This document shows positions 10,694 through 22,858 of a DNA stretch of 64,000 nucleotides, in pieces (positions within the stretch are counted from its first letter, which is position 1; each line of letters opens with the position of its first letter). Origin of the DNA: Eudromia elegans (lineage: Eukaryota > Chordata > Aves > Tinamiformes > Tinamidae); NCBI GenBank assembly GCA_003342815.1, contig PTEX01000164.1, positions 1,341,748 through 1,405,747 on the forward strand, read 5' to 3'. A model generated the notes under the pieces. That model worked only from the letters and a program-made list of their open reading frames with translations, had not been told where the DNA came from and ran no database searches. The translations under genes were made by a program, and so were the position numbers.

Positions 10694-13600
10694 CTGCAAA
10701 ATTCTGAACAAAAGAATTTGAGCTAGAAGATATTTCAGCTCATTGGCTGCGGCAGAAAGTTATTCCATATTCGGTCTAAATGCTGCAACTGCATCTATCT
10801 GAACTGCTACCCTTAAGCTTTTTTCATGCATCAGTGGTAAAGCACAGGTATCTGCCATTAGGAATCTGAACAGAGGACCAGGATTTTCAGTTTATTCTTG
10901 GAAGTTTTATAGGAAAAAAGAAAAGGATAAAATCCCAACAATGCTCAACAAACGTATGTTTGGTACTCTGGCAAATGATTCCCCTTTTCTTTCACAGGCT
11001 CTTTCTTATCATGACTTCACTTAACCCCAAGGAAGACAAGGAAGGCAAACACAGACCTAGAGATCTCATTGTCAGCTGGAAACTTCAGAACCACTTTAAT
11101 TTGTGACTTTTATGGTGACAAATGTTATACTTGCCTCTACACAGAGATCCTTACTACCCTAAGTTTGAAGCTGTTTCTAAAATGCACTAGTGCATCTTTT
11201 CTACTCAGTTCCTGAACAAACTAAAAGGTATGGACTATACTTTATTTCACAGATTCTTTTAAGGATTTCTTACCTTCCCTCTCTCTGTCACTTGTAATTG
11301 TACAACATTCCGGATCAAATACAAAAATTGCTTACATGGAAATGAGTTATTAGGAAATTATTAGTATTTCATATAATTCTGCTGACGTTAATGCAATTTA
11401 GAAGCAGAGTAAGAGGAAGCAGTGCCAGTACTATGTCATCAGCCAGTTCTCACTAAGCAAAGCTCTGCAAGCAAGTCTGATCATCTGCAGAACACGTTAG
11501 ACATGTCCAGTGCAAAATCTGCTAAGTGCAAGAACTACTTTTTCCCCATTGGAGAGAAGGCAATGTAAGAAAACAGCAGTAAGAGAAATGCAGCAGTGCT
11601 GCACTGCTATCTGGGTTATCCATGTGCATTGGTGGGAGTATGCATATGCACACCTGAAAGATCACTCAGGAGAGATGGAAAGGAGCTTAATGAAAGCAGA
11701 TGATAGAACACAAGAGAGCTTAAAAAAGCAGCTAGTGTAGAAACAAACATGTGATGGGCAGGAACATGCAGAAGACTGAGCTGGTAAAGAAGAGATGTTG
11801 AAATGCACCTTAGTACACAAACAAGAATGTGAATCTTGAGTTCTGACAAGCTCTGTTAGCTTATGCATTACTTCCTCTACAAATCATCTTAAGAAAAATT
11901 TCACAGCATTTGATGGTTTTATCTTGGATGCCTTCTGCTTCCAAATTGTGAGTACTTTCAAGGGGATATGCCATCTCTAATGCCTGTCATCTCTGACCAA
12001 TTAGTTCAACAGAGAACTGGCTTGGAAACAGTCCCTGATCTCCAAATTCTCTTGTCCCACAGAATTTCAAGGGGTATAATGAGTAAGAGAGACATAATAT
12101 TTGCTCTATTTACCTTTCCGGTTTCACTCTGAATTCCACAGAAACAACCAGATTCATTAACTAGTCCCAGGTAAGCAGCTATCAGAAAAAAATGATGTGC
12201 TTGGTAGCCCTTATTGTATTTCTGTTTCTGAAATGAGAAGACTAACAAGAGAAGCCTGACCTATTCTGCGGGTTAATGTTGAAAAATGACAATTTTCAGT
12301 ATAATTTTAGTGATCTACCTAGCACAGAGACCTGGGCAGGTCAGTTGCACTAATCATTGCTGAATGAAGGGGAGGAGGATTAGAGATGACTTAGTTGGCT
12401 TTAGAAGTATCTAAAGATTTGATAAGCAAGAGAAGGACAGGGAATGGTTTTGTGCTGGAGGAGAAGTTTTTAGAAATTGATGTTCATGTCTCTTGCAGTA
12501 GGTTATTGCTTAAGGCTAAGTGACTAAAGAAAGCCAACAATTCACAGCCCTGGTACCAAAACTCAACCCTTACATATTTGTGAAGTAAAAATTGTGCAAG
12601 CATTCATATATTTTTCAAGGTGTCACTAAAACACATGGTAGAGACCGCTAAAGAAGTTACAAAGTTGACACAGTCCCTGAGGGCACCTAAGTGTACAACT
12701 GCCATCTCTTCTGTCTCTAAAACAGGCTTCAGACAGCTGCTCTGATACATGAGAGTTTCACTTTTCAGAAATGACAAAGTCCCTAAAATATCTCCCTCTT
12801 GCTACTGAACACACGCTACCACACAGTGTGCATGGTTAGTGAGAAGCTAAAATGATGACTCTACCTTTATTACACAGCAAAACCCTTGGCTTCTACCCAT
12901 GCAGGCAGGTGTGAGGCAAGGGAAGGGACAGCAGAACCTTTTGTCTCTTCTCACCTTTTCATGTGTGAAAGGAAGAGAAGTTCAAGTCTGCTTTCCCAGT
13001 CACATTTCTGCCACATCCCATCCGCATGCACCGCGTGCAGTCAGTACTCCTGCTGCAAACTAAGCACTGGGAGAGGTGTGGAGGAAACCATCCGAGTAGA
13101 GGGCAAGGCAGCACTTTTTAAGAAACAGGTTAGTTTAGACCAGTCTTATATCACAGCAGAAAATGTGGCACAGCATTTCCCTGTGTCATAACGAGACAAG
13201 CACATTTACCTGGAAGGTCTTTTGGTTTTGATTTCCTAGCGGCACCAGCTTTGCTGTATCTTCATTAAATGCTTATAATGCTAGGTTTTACTGGCAAGAT
13301 TAGGGGGGGTGGTGGGTTAATATCACTATCCACATACTTCATTTTATTTTTAGACTGGAAACTATTCAGTATCGTCACCCATCATTGTCCTTTGCTCAGC
13401 AAAAGTCACGATTCATAATATACTCAAGAGGGAACAGATGTACCTGCCTATCATGGGTGCTACTCTAAAGGACTAGCTGACTCAGAGCCGAACATGGATT
13501 CAGGGACCTATTTTAAACCTCAATATCATTAACTGAGAGGAGTGTTCTGAGGCAAAATGCAGACTTCTGCAAATGGTCAAGAAACACTGGAAGATGGCAT

Positions 13601-16542
13601 TGGTAAAGCAGTGACAACATATAATGAGATATGCCTGGACATATTAAAACTAAGATGTAGCCAGACCAACTCTTTCTTTAGCAGAAAGAAAGCTAAAAGC
13701 TTCTTAAAGCTCCTTGCAAATTCTCCTGGGCTCCTAGTCAATTACTCTCTAGCAGCAGACACAGCAGTCCTGTGTCTCTAGCCCCATTTCTCCACCTTAC
13801 AGAAAGGGTCTGATTCCCACTCAGGAGGGAAAAACAGGTCTGTTAACAGCAACACAAGGAAGTATCTGCAATATTCATTTCCTGGGCTTGAAGATCACCA
13901 TGACAACATAAAAGAAGATTTTTGAGGATAAGAGTTAAGACCTTGCCATTTTAAATACAAATAAGAGAAAAGGGACAGAAAAATGTGACTGATTTGGTTT
14001 AGTTAAATCCCATCACCTAAGAGATTTTTTGAAAGGCACTGGACTAGGCACTAGAAAAATGCCGTACTAAATCTCACTAAATTAGGGATAAACCACAGTA
14101 CCTTTGGAAGGAGGTTTCTGTCATATCTAAAGTTCTAAAAATTGCAACTACTCAAGAATTTTCCTATTAATTCTCTATGTAATCACAATAAAAAGACTAA
14201 ACTTCCACTATTAGTTTAGAGAAAATTTAGATTCTATTTTCTATCTGCTCTCCAGGAAAAAAAAAAAAAAAAAAAGAAAAAAATACTGACAACTATTTCT
14301 CTATCTGGTTGTATGGTTTATCTGCTCTGAATTTTTACTTTCAAATTCAGTAAGGAGAGATAAGGGAAAAGGACCTGTGTTACATTTGCATTAATTTCAG
14401 ATCTGATCAAAATTATGTTTTTTTCTGATTTTTAAAGAATGCATGAAGACTAACACGAAGGCAACATTCAGAAAAAAAAATCAAACATTTCCTTTTTCAT
14501 TAGAGTGCATGCACTAGGACTATTTGAAACAAATAGTATCAACATATTGTTGGTGACACAGTAAGAATATATAATTCACAGTTAAGGGAATACAAATCAC
14601 TGAATTTAGTTGAAAATTAGAACTGGAAGATTTTGGCTAAGATACAATTGCTGTTTCAAGAAAAGAAAAACTAGTAGCAGATTGATATTTTAAATTGTTC
14701 CAAAATTCCCCATATATATATGTGTGTATATATATACACATAAAATTCACCCATAGCAAACCAAAGTCTCATTAGAGTAACATTAGGAAGAAGGTAAGAA
14801 GTTGCACTGCCTTTATGCAGTTACACTGATTTTCCACAGGCATTACTAGGATAGTATGTTCAGACTCTGCATTTCCCTAAGGAAAACAGAAACGAACATT
14901 TTGTATTAAATAACACTCAATCTACTCAATTTCTGAAAAACTTATATGGGTAGAATGAAATGCATTTAAAAGGGTGCTGGCTGCTGCTCATGTGTTCTTC
15001 AATTATACCCAAAATTGAATTTTCAAAGACATGTAGGAGAGGGGTTTTTTTTTTTTTGATTAAATTAATCATACTTCTGTATTTGGGTGATCCAATCAAA
15101 ATCCTCCAAGAAAGATTTTTTTTTTCCAGCACTTCAATAGCACAAAAAACCCAATGAAAGTTTTCCTTTTTTTTTTCCCCTTGTATGCACTAATGGTAAA
15201 AATTGCTTTTGATGCTTGAAAGCATAAAAAAAATCCAACATGCTAATCTCTTTGATTCATAGTTATCGCTATCAGATAAAGATCCCTAACTGGAAGCTTA
15301 CAGAAGAGAATCAAGTGTGGAGGACTCTTGGTAGGGCTGCCACAGTGTTAACCTTCAGTTGCAGGGGGGAGACACTTGTGTTTTGTCACTGAAAACTCTT
15401 GCTTCAATGCGCACTGATGACTCACAGTGCAGACTGTTTTAAGAGCTAACATCAACTAACACCAATTGTTTCTATGGAAACGGTTTAATTTGACTGTATT
15501 TATTGTTTCAGTCAAATTTAAGTCATTTAATAATCAGAGAATAAATTAGAGAAGCTATACTGTTCTTGGATGTACTTTGAAGAGAACACAGAAATATTTT
15601 GGGGAATTTGTGATAGACCAGCCTCTGCTTTTAAAATCAAGCACCACTTCCTTAACAGCAGCAGTGTCTTGAGTGCCTTTGCCACAGGCACAAATTAATA
15701 CCTTATGCTGGGAAACGCTTACAGTATCATTAGGTATTTCTATCTGAATAATATTTAGTTTGTCATCTAATAGCTATTAATTATGCCAAGTTTTTTCATA
15801 ATCAGTAATGTATTTACTCATTTCTTTTCTTGGTCTTTCAAATGTTTCATTGGTTTGATTCAAATTCAAAATACTTAAAGATGAATAAGAAAATAAGATG
15901 AAAAGGGAAAAACTTGATTTTCACTATTTTCTATTGGAGATTCACTTTCTTTCAAAAATTCAGTTGAAGCCGCTACTGTTTTAAAACAAAGTACTGTGCA
16001 AAACAGGCACGTAATTTCTTTACTTTTAAATACTTTTATTTCAGATAAAGCATGCTGATATATACAGAACAAAAATATGAGTCAAAGCAAGAGCAATATA
16101 GAATGGAAAATATGTTGCTTAAAACTTAAAAGATGCTTTTTAAAACACCAGTGCAAATTGCCCTATATATTCTTCTCACTTCTAAATCACTTCTAGCAAA
16201 ATGTCATTTCTTTCATAGTTCTTGCACAAGCACATTACACCTCTATCTTCCATCTAGTGACAAATTCAGATTTCAAATGGAAAACTTAAGAGCAATTGTT
16301 TTAGCAAATGACTTATCAGAATAGCATATTGAAGAAAAACAAATTTAACATTGCTAAGATCTTATCTCAAACCTCGTTCACCTATGCAAAGCAAATACGC
16401 TGAATACTAAAACTCTAGGCTAGGCCAAGTCAGTTTTCCTTTTCATCTTTTTCTCAACTTTAATTATCTTTACAGCAGTAAAATGAAAGTCTCAATTCTT
16501 TTCACCTTAAAGAAATACTATCAATAACTTTCCTCTCACTTC

Positions 16543-16548
16543 TTTATT
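16543..16548 (-). terminator. LDB3: Candidate AATAAA polyadenylation signal for the short LDB3 isoform
   Basis: A minus-strand AATAAA hexamer lies 293 nt past the TAA of the alternative terminal exon, giving a 3' UTR of plausible length. It is the first canonical hexamer I noted downstream. Such hexamers are common in AT-rich DNA, so position is the main support. Confidence 0.35.
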
Positions 16549-16840
16549 TAAAGTCAAGAGAGCAAAACAGTGATGTTTTCCTTCTATCTCTATATTGAAG
16601 TTACATTTGATATAGCAAAGGACAAAATTTTATCTACTGTATAATGAGAGAACATGAATAGGATTGGACTATTACTTGGGGTGACAGTGGAGGGCTATCA
16701 GGCTAACAAAGAGGAGAAATCTCCTAGCATAAATCTTCCCTGGGTGTGACATGAGTGACACTCTTAGGCTAAGTCAGAACAGCAGTTAATTCTCTGATGT
16801 AGCTCTGTCTCACACGTTTACATCTGCTACACGTGGGCTT

Positions 16841-16937
16841 TTAACTTTTAACATTAAGGATTTGCGCCGACAGGCCGTGATGCCAGTTGCGCAATTTGGC
16901 AAAGCGTGGGCTGTTACGTTCCGTTTCAAACCTTTCC
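16841..16937 (-). CDS. LDB3: LDB3 alternative terminal exon: C-terminus of the short isoform
   Basis: Acceptor ...cttcacgccacag at 16938 opens a phase-2 exon of 31 codons plus TAA. It reads ERFETERNSPRFAKL, then RNWHHGLSAQILNVKS, then stop. This is the C-terminus of the LIM-less short LDB3/Cypher isoform and appears identical to remembered mammalian sequence. Joined to the connector exon it makes RRSRERFETER. Transcripts ending here keep the PDZ domain and ZM motif but lose all LIM domains. The upstream polypyrimidine tract is an unusually long CT-rich microsatellite (plus-strand GA tract 16948-17051). A candidate polyadenylation signal lies about 300 nt downstream. Confidence 0.95.
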
Positions 16938-16947
16938 CTGTGGCGTG

Positions 16948-16948
16948 A

Positions 16949-16987
<39 letters not shown>

Positions 16988-17051
16988 GAGGGAGACAGAC
17001 AGGGAGGGAAAGAGACAAAGAGGAGAAAGAAAGGAGGGAGAGAGAAAGGGG
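16948..17051. repeat. GA/CT-rich microsatellite at the short-isoform acceptor
   Basis: The plus strand is almost pure purine for about 100 bases, with an uninterrupted GA dinucleotide core from about 16955 to 16982 and then GGGA/GACA-type variants. On the transcribed minus strand this is CU-rich RNA ending about ten bases before the acceptor of the alternative terminal exon. Confidence 0.95.
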
Positions 17052-17616
17052 TTAAGGAACATGGCTACTACTCCCCTGCCTTATAACAAGGGCTATGGCA
17101 ATTTATTTGGATTTTTTTTTCCTTCAGCTTTCAAAACAGTGCAAAGTTGTTGCGGTGATCATTTTTAGAGTGTGCACAAAGGGTTTTTCAGCTTTTCATT
17201 TCTAAGCAGTAATAACTTCATATTCTTTGAACTGTGCTTGGTTTGACAAGGCTGCTTTTGCTAGAAATCTAGTGTAACCCCATTGCTTTCTTGCCAGCAG
17301 ATTCTCTGAGCTATTCCTCCACCTACTGAGCGTTTTGAGAAAGTTATCTCAGTTCAAGTGCAAAATAAATGCATTTTCCATTCTCCATTCCTAACTGAGC
17401 CTATATTCTGCCCTGTAAGGACCAACAGCCATGAATTTGAGTAGTATTCTTATAGACATATACAAACACACACACATGTACATAAATAGGTATCAGCTAG
17501 GCTACAGGAACTCCCAAACTGGTTGAATGTGGACATCTACATAAATATGACCAGTCACTTGCACTTAAAAGGAAAATAACATGAGATTTCCAAAGATCAC
17601 AGTCCTATCAAGTGAG

Positions 17617-18600
17617 TCATAGAATCACAGAACCATAATGGTTGGAAAAGACCTTCAACACCAAGTCCAACCACAAACCCTTCAACACTCTGCCTGTTAA
17701 AGCATGTCTCTAGGCGCCTCATCTACAAATTCCTTGAACATGGCCAGGGGCAGTGATCCTACCACTTACTTGGACAGCCTGTTCCAAATCTTCATCACTC
17801 TTTCCATACGGAAATTCTTCCTAACGTCTAACCTGAACCTCTCCTGGTACAACCTGGGGGTCATTTCCTCTTGTCCCATCAGTAGTTATTCTGGATAAGA
17901 CACTGACCTCCTCCTCACTACTCTCTCCCTTCAGGTAGCTGCAGAGAGTGATAAGGTCTCCCCTGAGCCTCCTCTTCTCCAGACTAAGTAACCCCAGCTC
18001 CCTCAGCCACTCCTCGTAAGGCCTGTGCTCCAGCCCCTTCACCAGCTTCCTTGTCCTTCTCTGGACATGTTCCAGCACTTCCATGTCCTTTTCGTAGTGA
18101 GGGGCCCAAAACTGAGCACAGGATTTGAGGTGCGGCCTCATCAGCACCACATACAGGGGGATGATCACTTCCCCAGTCCTGCTGGCTACAACTGCTCCTG
18201 ATAGCAGCCAGGAGGCCATTGTCCTTCTTGGTCACCTGGGCACACTGCTGGCTCATGTTCAGCTAACTGTTGCTGCCCAGATCCTTTTCTGACTCACAGC
18301 TCTGCATTCACCCTGCCCCATGCCCGTAGCGCTGCATGGGGTTGTTGAGACCAACGTGCAGGACCTGGCCCTTGGTCTTATTAAGCCTCATACAGTTGGT
18401 CTCAGCCCACCGAGCCAGCCTGTCCAGATCCGTCTGCAGAGTTCTCCTACCCTCAAGTAGATCAACTCTTCTTCCTAACTTGGTGTCATCTGCAAACTTG
18501 TTGAGGGTACACTCAATCCCTTCATTCAGATTGTTGATAAAGATATTAAAAAGGATCGGCCACAACACTGATCCCTTGGGAAAATATCCTGTGAATATCT
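17617..18600 (-). mobile_element. CR1 LINE fragment, 5'-truncated, same orientation as LDB3
   Basis: The plus strand starts with the reverse complement of the CR1 3' end (tcatagaatcacagaacc...) and continues through the 3' part of the reverse-transcriptase ORF. Minus-strand frames show degraded reverse-transcriptase pieces: LFNIFINNLNEGIECTLNKF with FADDTKLG, where ADD is the polymerase YxDD equivalent, then QTDLDRLARWAE, and further on [20 protein letters not shown] and [20 protein letters not shown]. The ORF is split across frames, so the copy is dead. Truncation at the 5' side is usual for CR1. The 5' boundary near 18600 is approximate. CR1 is the dominant LINE of birds and other sauropsids. 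Confidence 0.93.
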
Positions 18601-21600
18601 CCAAGTACCTTTGCTTGCAAGCACCTAAGCAAATGGCCAAGCAGTGTTCGGCACTTGGCACAACTAACTGTAGATGATCTACAGTTCAAATTATTTTTTT
18701 TTTTTAAATTAAAAGGGTAAGATGAGGGCATGGGAGGAGAGTGTAGTCAGGGAGAGAAAGGACAAGTGTATCAAATTGAATGGAAAATGAAATATTCTTA
18801 TATGGAAATACTTGATTCATTGCAAACAAGGCATTTTTCCCTCATCACTTAAATCCAAATGCAGCACAACTGTGTTAACAGAACAGAGCCCAAGAGTGAA
18901 ATCAGGCAAACAGGCTAGTTTTACTCCTCAAGTTAAATAACAGACAAAGGAGTAAAAGGGGCAACAACCTCACTGATACTTCTGTATCTTCTAACAACAC
19001 AATGCCATGAAGGTAGTACTCCTGAAGGAATCCTAAAGTATGATTTAACTTTTATGTGTTTACATGATTAAAAAAATGCAAAGTATTGTCAGTTGAAATC
19101 TTAAAACTTTAAGATTGCACTTTTTTAAAGAAACAATTTGGAATATACTATCTGTAATGAATCTTGAATTAAGTTTGAAAATTTACTTATTGCTTTGAAG
19201 ATACTACTCCTACATTCAAAGAAGAGATACAAAGAAATTTTAATTGAGATACGTTTCTGGAAAAGATTCTGTAACAATCATCACAACAGCAAAGCTTCCA
19301 CAGCAAACTACAATCTTACATATGACTTCAAAATAGCAGTAATGTAAGCAGAAGACAGTCATGAATTGTACTCATCATGGAGGATGAGTTCTGAAGGAAC
19401 TGAAGGTTACATTCCGACATCTGAATATTCCTGAGCATTACAGGTCTTGTTGAGCATGTCATGAAGCAGTAATCCAGAAGAGAGTATTTCTGCATGAGGA
19501 ACACCGCCCCTAAAAAGCTACTAATGTTTTTCTCTTTTTCAAGGATTTGAAACAAACTCTGTTTTAAGCAATCCTCCCTGACTATACTAACAATCTCACA
19601 CCTGGAGACAAGAAAAAGCACAAGAAGGCATGTGCGCAGTATGCCTCGAGATCAAAATACTCCATCCAGTGAAGTTTCTCTCAGTATAGGTTTTAGAACA
19701 TTAAATATTTTTTTTCCAGACTCCCAGAACAGCATGGATTTAATGCAACAGTCTTTCCAGAGCCACTGTCACACGAACATCTCTGGCATTTGGGGGCCTG
19801 GGAAACTATACAAATGATCTCAAACTACAGGCATGAATAAGGGGTGGTTGTACAGGTCACAAGGAGAAGTGAATAAAGAGAAGTTTCTTCTCCATTATTG
19901 TGATGGGTGAGCAGAGTTAAGGATAAGAGGAGTGGTATCAGACAGACAGGTCTATACTTTCACAAAGCCAGAAGTAGCGCACAGGTCCATCTCCTAAAGA
20001 TCTAAGTGACTTGACACTTAACCACAACTGGTGCTGCCAACTTTGCAGGTGACAGATGTATGATGTCTGGGTCTGGACACCAGGCCACCACAATGAGGCA
20101 TGCACTAATTAGCTGAACAGGAGACCTCATTTCTCTCCTTGCACCAGAGTTCTTGCCAATAACACTGTGCAAATACTTATTATATACTTTTTTTTTTTTG
20201 CCTCTGTGATCCAGGAAGGCCCTTAACATTCTTTACATTGTGTTCACTAGTGCCTAGGTGAACTCAGACTCCTATAACTGTCCTAGTTAAAAAGACAAAT
20301 ACAGTGACGGCTTAAAACTGTGGACAATGTGCCATGTACAATGGATATAGTCACAAATCCTGAATAAAGTATTTGATGTGCTTGGTTGATTAATTATTTT
20401 TAATATATCTGACATCATATTAAATGTTCAGTATCTGTTATCTTCCAAATCCACAGGTTAGAGCTAAAAAGATTATTTCTTCAAGACTACATATTGCTCT
20501 CAGATGGGCATAAGGGGGACAGTTACATTCAATGGAATGCTTTAAATCCCATCATAATAATGTGCTCTTAAACACATGTATTATTACATCAAAACATATG
20601 AAGCACAATATATTTAACAGGAATTAGGCTCACATATTTGAGAAAAGCAAAAAAATCATGAAAGATGCAATGTCAAGCCTGATGCGCAGACACTTGTTTA
20701 TGAACTTCTGTGAACAGCATCAGAAGCTTTAAAACAAACCTAACAAACTGAGTGTACACTCGTGTTATCCTCAAAGGGAAGACAGCAGATATCTGTCTTA
20801 CTGACTTAGCATTTTTAACTGCACTGTGATCAAAATTAAAAACAAAAAATATTACACAAGTCACATGGGAGGAGAAAAGGGTTGGAGGGGTGGTGAGGGA
20901 GGAGAAAAAGGAAATTGAGTATCATATACATCCCCAGCAGCTTCTTTGAGTAGCTAACACAAGATAGTGATTAGAAGTATGCAAATCAAGCTCACATGCA
21001 GGATGCTCCAATTAAAGTACAATTTTTAAGCTGGACACAAGATCCTCTAATAACCCTATCCCCAGGCAGTATAGGACAACACTGGATGATTTTTAGTCTT
21101 TAATGTCTTCTAATATATACCTTGGTATCAGTATTATTGCTAGAACATCTGAAAACTGACAAATACATTTCTCAGTAGCAAAAGCAGTCCTGTGTTCTCA
21201 AATTCCACATTAAGTTTTTTAATTTTCACAGAAAACAAAAGCAGATGATGATTGCAAATGGAAACAACTGCTTTACTGTATCATTTCTAAAGAATCAAAT
21301 GCCAATCACAGAATCATCCAAATAAATTGCTCACAAATTTCAGCACCATCACAATATTAAATATTTTAATCCAGTTATAGAATAAGTAGTTACACAGGCT
21401 TGGTTTTAGAAACTCATTACATTCACACTCCCAATAAAGTAAATGAAAATTGCATATGCAGAGAGCTTTCAGATTTAAACACACACTGAAGGAATTTGTC
21501 CACTATCTTTCCTAAACACATGCAAATTTGCCACCCTTTTGATTCAAACGCTTTTCATGATAGCATTTTGATTTATTTTTATGTAAATAAGTTAGAATAT

Positions 21601-21705
21601 TTTAAGACAATAAGGTAGTTTTGCATCTACTTATCAATGCTGCTTTAAAGCATTAATTGATTACCAGTAAGGATAAAAACTTAATTCCCACATTTGGTTG
21701 CCTAC

Positions 21706-21742
21706 CTCGATCTCCTCAAGGCCTCTTCATCTGGATCTTGCA
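21706..21742 (-). CDS. LDB3: LDB3 exon: 37-nt connector exon
   Basis: This exon has acceptor ...tttttaatctgtag and donor TCGAG|gtaggc, and goes from phase 1 to phase 2. With the A left by the previous exon it reads MQDPDEEALRRS followed by AG of a split codon, identical to remembered human LDB3 over all twelve residues. It is the hub for alternative 3' splicing. AG plus T gives Ser before TPVEHAPV (long form, 736-906), AG plus G gives Arg before ERFETERN (short form, 16841-16937), and AG plus G also fits the 204-nt exon at 5107-5310. Confidence 0.95.
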
Positions 21743-22688
21743 CTACAGATTAAAAAAAAAATTGATAAAAAATGGCAAGAGTGAATTTGTGTTTAAATTA
21801 GAAGTTCTCAGAAAAACATCACTGAAAAGCCTATTGAAAGATATAGACTTACTGACTTTGTAGCAATAAATTTTTCTAAAAACAGTATAAACAGAAGTTC
21901 TCTAGAGCTCAGGAAGGGACCAGACAGAAATCAACTATTTCTTTCACATTCATTTATTTAGCAGATTTGCACAGCTGTAGGCAACAAATCTACAGGGAGA
22001 GCCCTCTGTTTTGTAGGAAAGCAGCCAAAGCAGTGGCAGATTCAAATGCTGAAGGAATAAGGAGGAAATACTAAGTATTTCCACGGGATAAAGGTAAGTC
22101 TCCGGAATTTATTTCTTTCTTTTTGGATCACAAACAAGATCTGAGCTAAGTACTAACTGGTCAGAAAAGCACTTTCACAAGCAAAGAGCAGTTGATACTC
22201 CCAGGATACTCATAGCAGACCTCTGTCTGGATAGAGTTGCCAGAAAACCCAGGCACAAAACACATGATGAGTATTTTTGACCTCAGAAAGTCAGTTCTAT
22301 AACAGAGTGTTGTTACAAGGGATATTAAAATGCTTATCTCATTTCTAATAAACTGACAGCTCTGCACATCTCACCTGACCAGAAAGTGAAAAATTACACT
22401 GCATACATTAGATTTGTAAGGAGGAGAAACTATTTGCTCTCAGAAAATCTTTTATTGTATTGTCTGCTATTCCTTTATAGTGACACCCAATGAATTTTCC
22501 TGAGTAAAATGCAAGATGAAATCGAACACTTACAGTTACATTAAAGGTTTTTTGATCTTGGGCATCATAAAAAATGACTACAAGCAGGACGTGAATCAAT
22601 CTTGGGTATCACTTGTTGATACTAAGATAAGAAAATAAAGGCATGAATCCAAAATAATGGATGGCAGACATTTTGCTATTTGACTTAC
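21743..22688. other. LDB3 intron
   Basis: Short intron between the connector and common exons. No repeat or regulatory element was recognised. Confidence 0.7.
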
Positions 22689-22858
22689 TGTACTCTGTTC
22701 CTGTCATCTGGGCGAGGATGCGGAAGGACCTAGACTGCAGATTGGCAGAACGGCGACTCCAGTCTTCAGTTTCATCCTCAGGCTTGTTCTGAGTCTTAAG
22801 CACAGCCTGATACACTGGAGAGGCACTGTCTACATGAGGATCTTTAACTGGAAGAGTA
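22689..22858 (-). CDS. LDB3: LDB3 exon: common exon after the ZM modules
   Basis: This 170-nt exon has acceptor ...tttgtgaattgcag and donor TACA|gtaagt, and goes from phase 2 to phase 1. It begins [20 protein letters not shown], continues with KPEDETEDW and ends with the family signature [17 protein letters not shown]. Human LDB3 has [20 protein letters not shown] and [15 protein letters not shown]5 shares only the SRSFRILAQ core. The exon is used in both heart and skeletal forms because either ZM module can precede it. The frame upstream of the acceptor stays open by chance, so the start was set by the acceptor and by the phase of both upstream partners. Confidence 0.95.

Larger units (their letters stand above)
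6988..16840. other. Large LDB3 intron
   Basis: Nearly 10 kb of AT-rich sequence with simple repeats: a T14/A11 block at 7041-7065, A-rich DNA near 10379-10400, an A19 run at 14257-14275 and a TA/TG repeat at 14711-14742. It also has an inverted repeat at 8291-8341 and a short hairpin at 15487-15518. Its lowest-coordinate partner exon is the 36-nt cassette. Part next to the short terminal exon is 3' UTR in short transcripts. An exon-like block at 10619-10693 is listed separately. Confidence 0.65.
16938..21705. other. LDB3 intron with CR1 insertion
   Basis: Apart from the CT microsatellite and the CR1 copy, this intron is unremarkable AT-rich DNA. A T15 run (about 18691-18705) and a perfect 21-base palindrome (18666-18686) lie just beyond the 5' edge of the CR1 copy. 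Confidence 0.75.

Noticed and set aside
11284..11340. Exon-like block near 11.3 kb (minus strand)
   Set aside because: Two frames are open, the acceptor is weak and no consistent phase chain results, so chance is likely.
12134..12193. Exon-like block near 12.1 kb (minus strand) reading AYLGLVNESGCF in phase 1
   Set aside because: Good acceptor and donor, but the phase fits neither LDB3 nor the other unassigned blocks, and no protein was recognised. It is kept only as a note.
16887..17168. 93-codon plus-strand frame rich in Glu and Arg
   Set aside because: It is the translation of the GA microsatellite antisense to the LDB3 short-isoform acceptor.
17821..18661. Minus-strand frames resembling reverse transcriptase
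   Set aside because: Not a host gene. They are frame-broken remnants of a 5'-truncated CR1 LINE.
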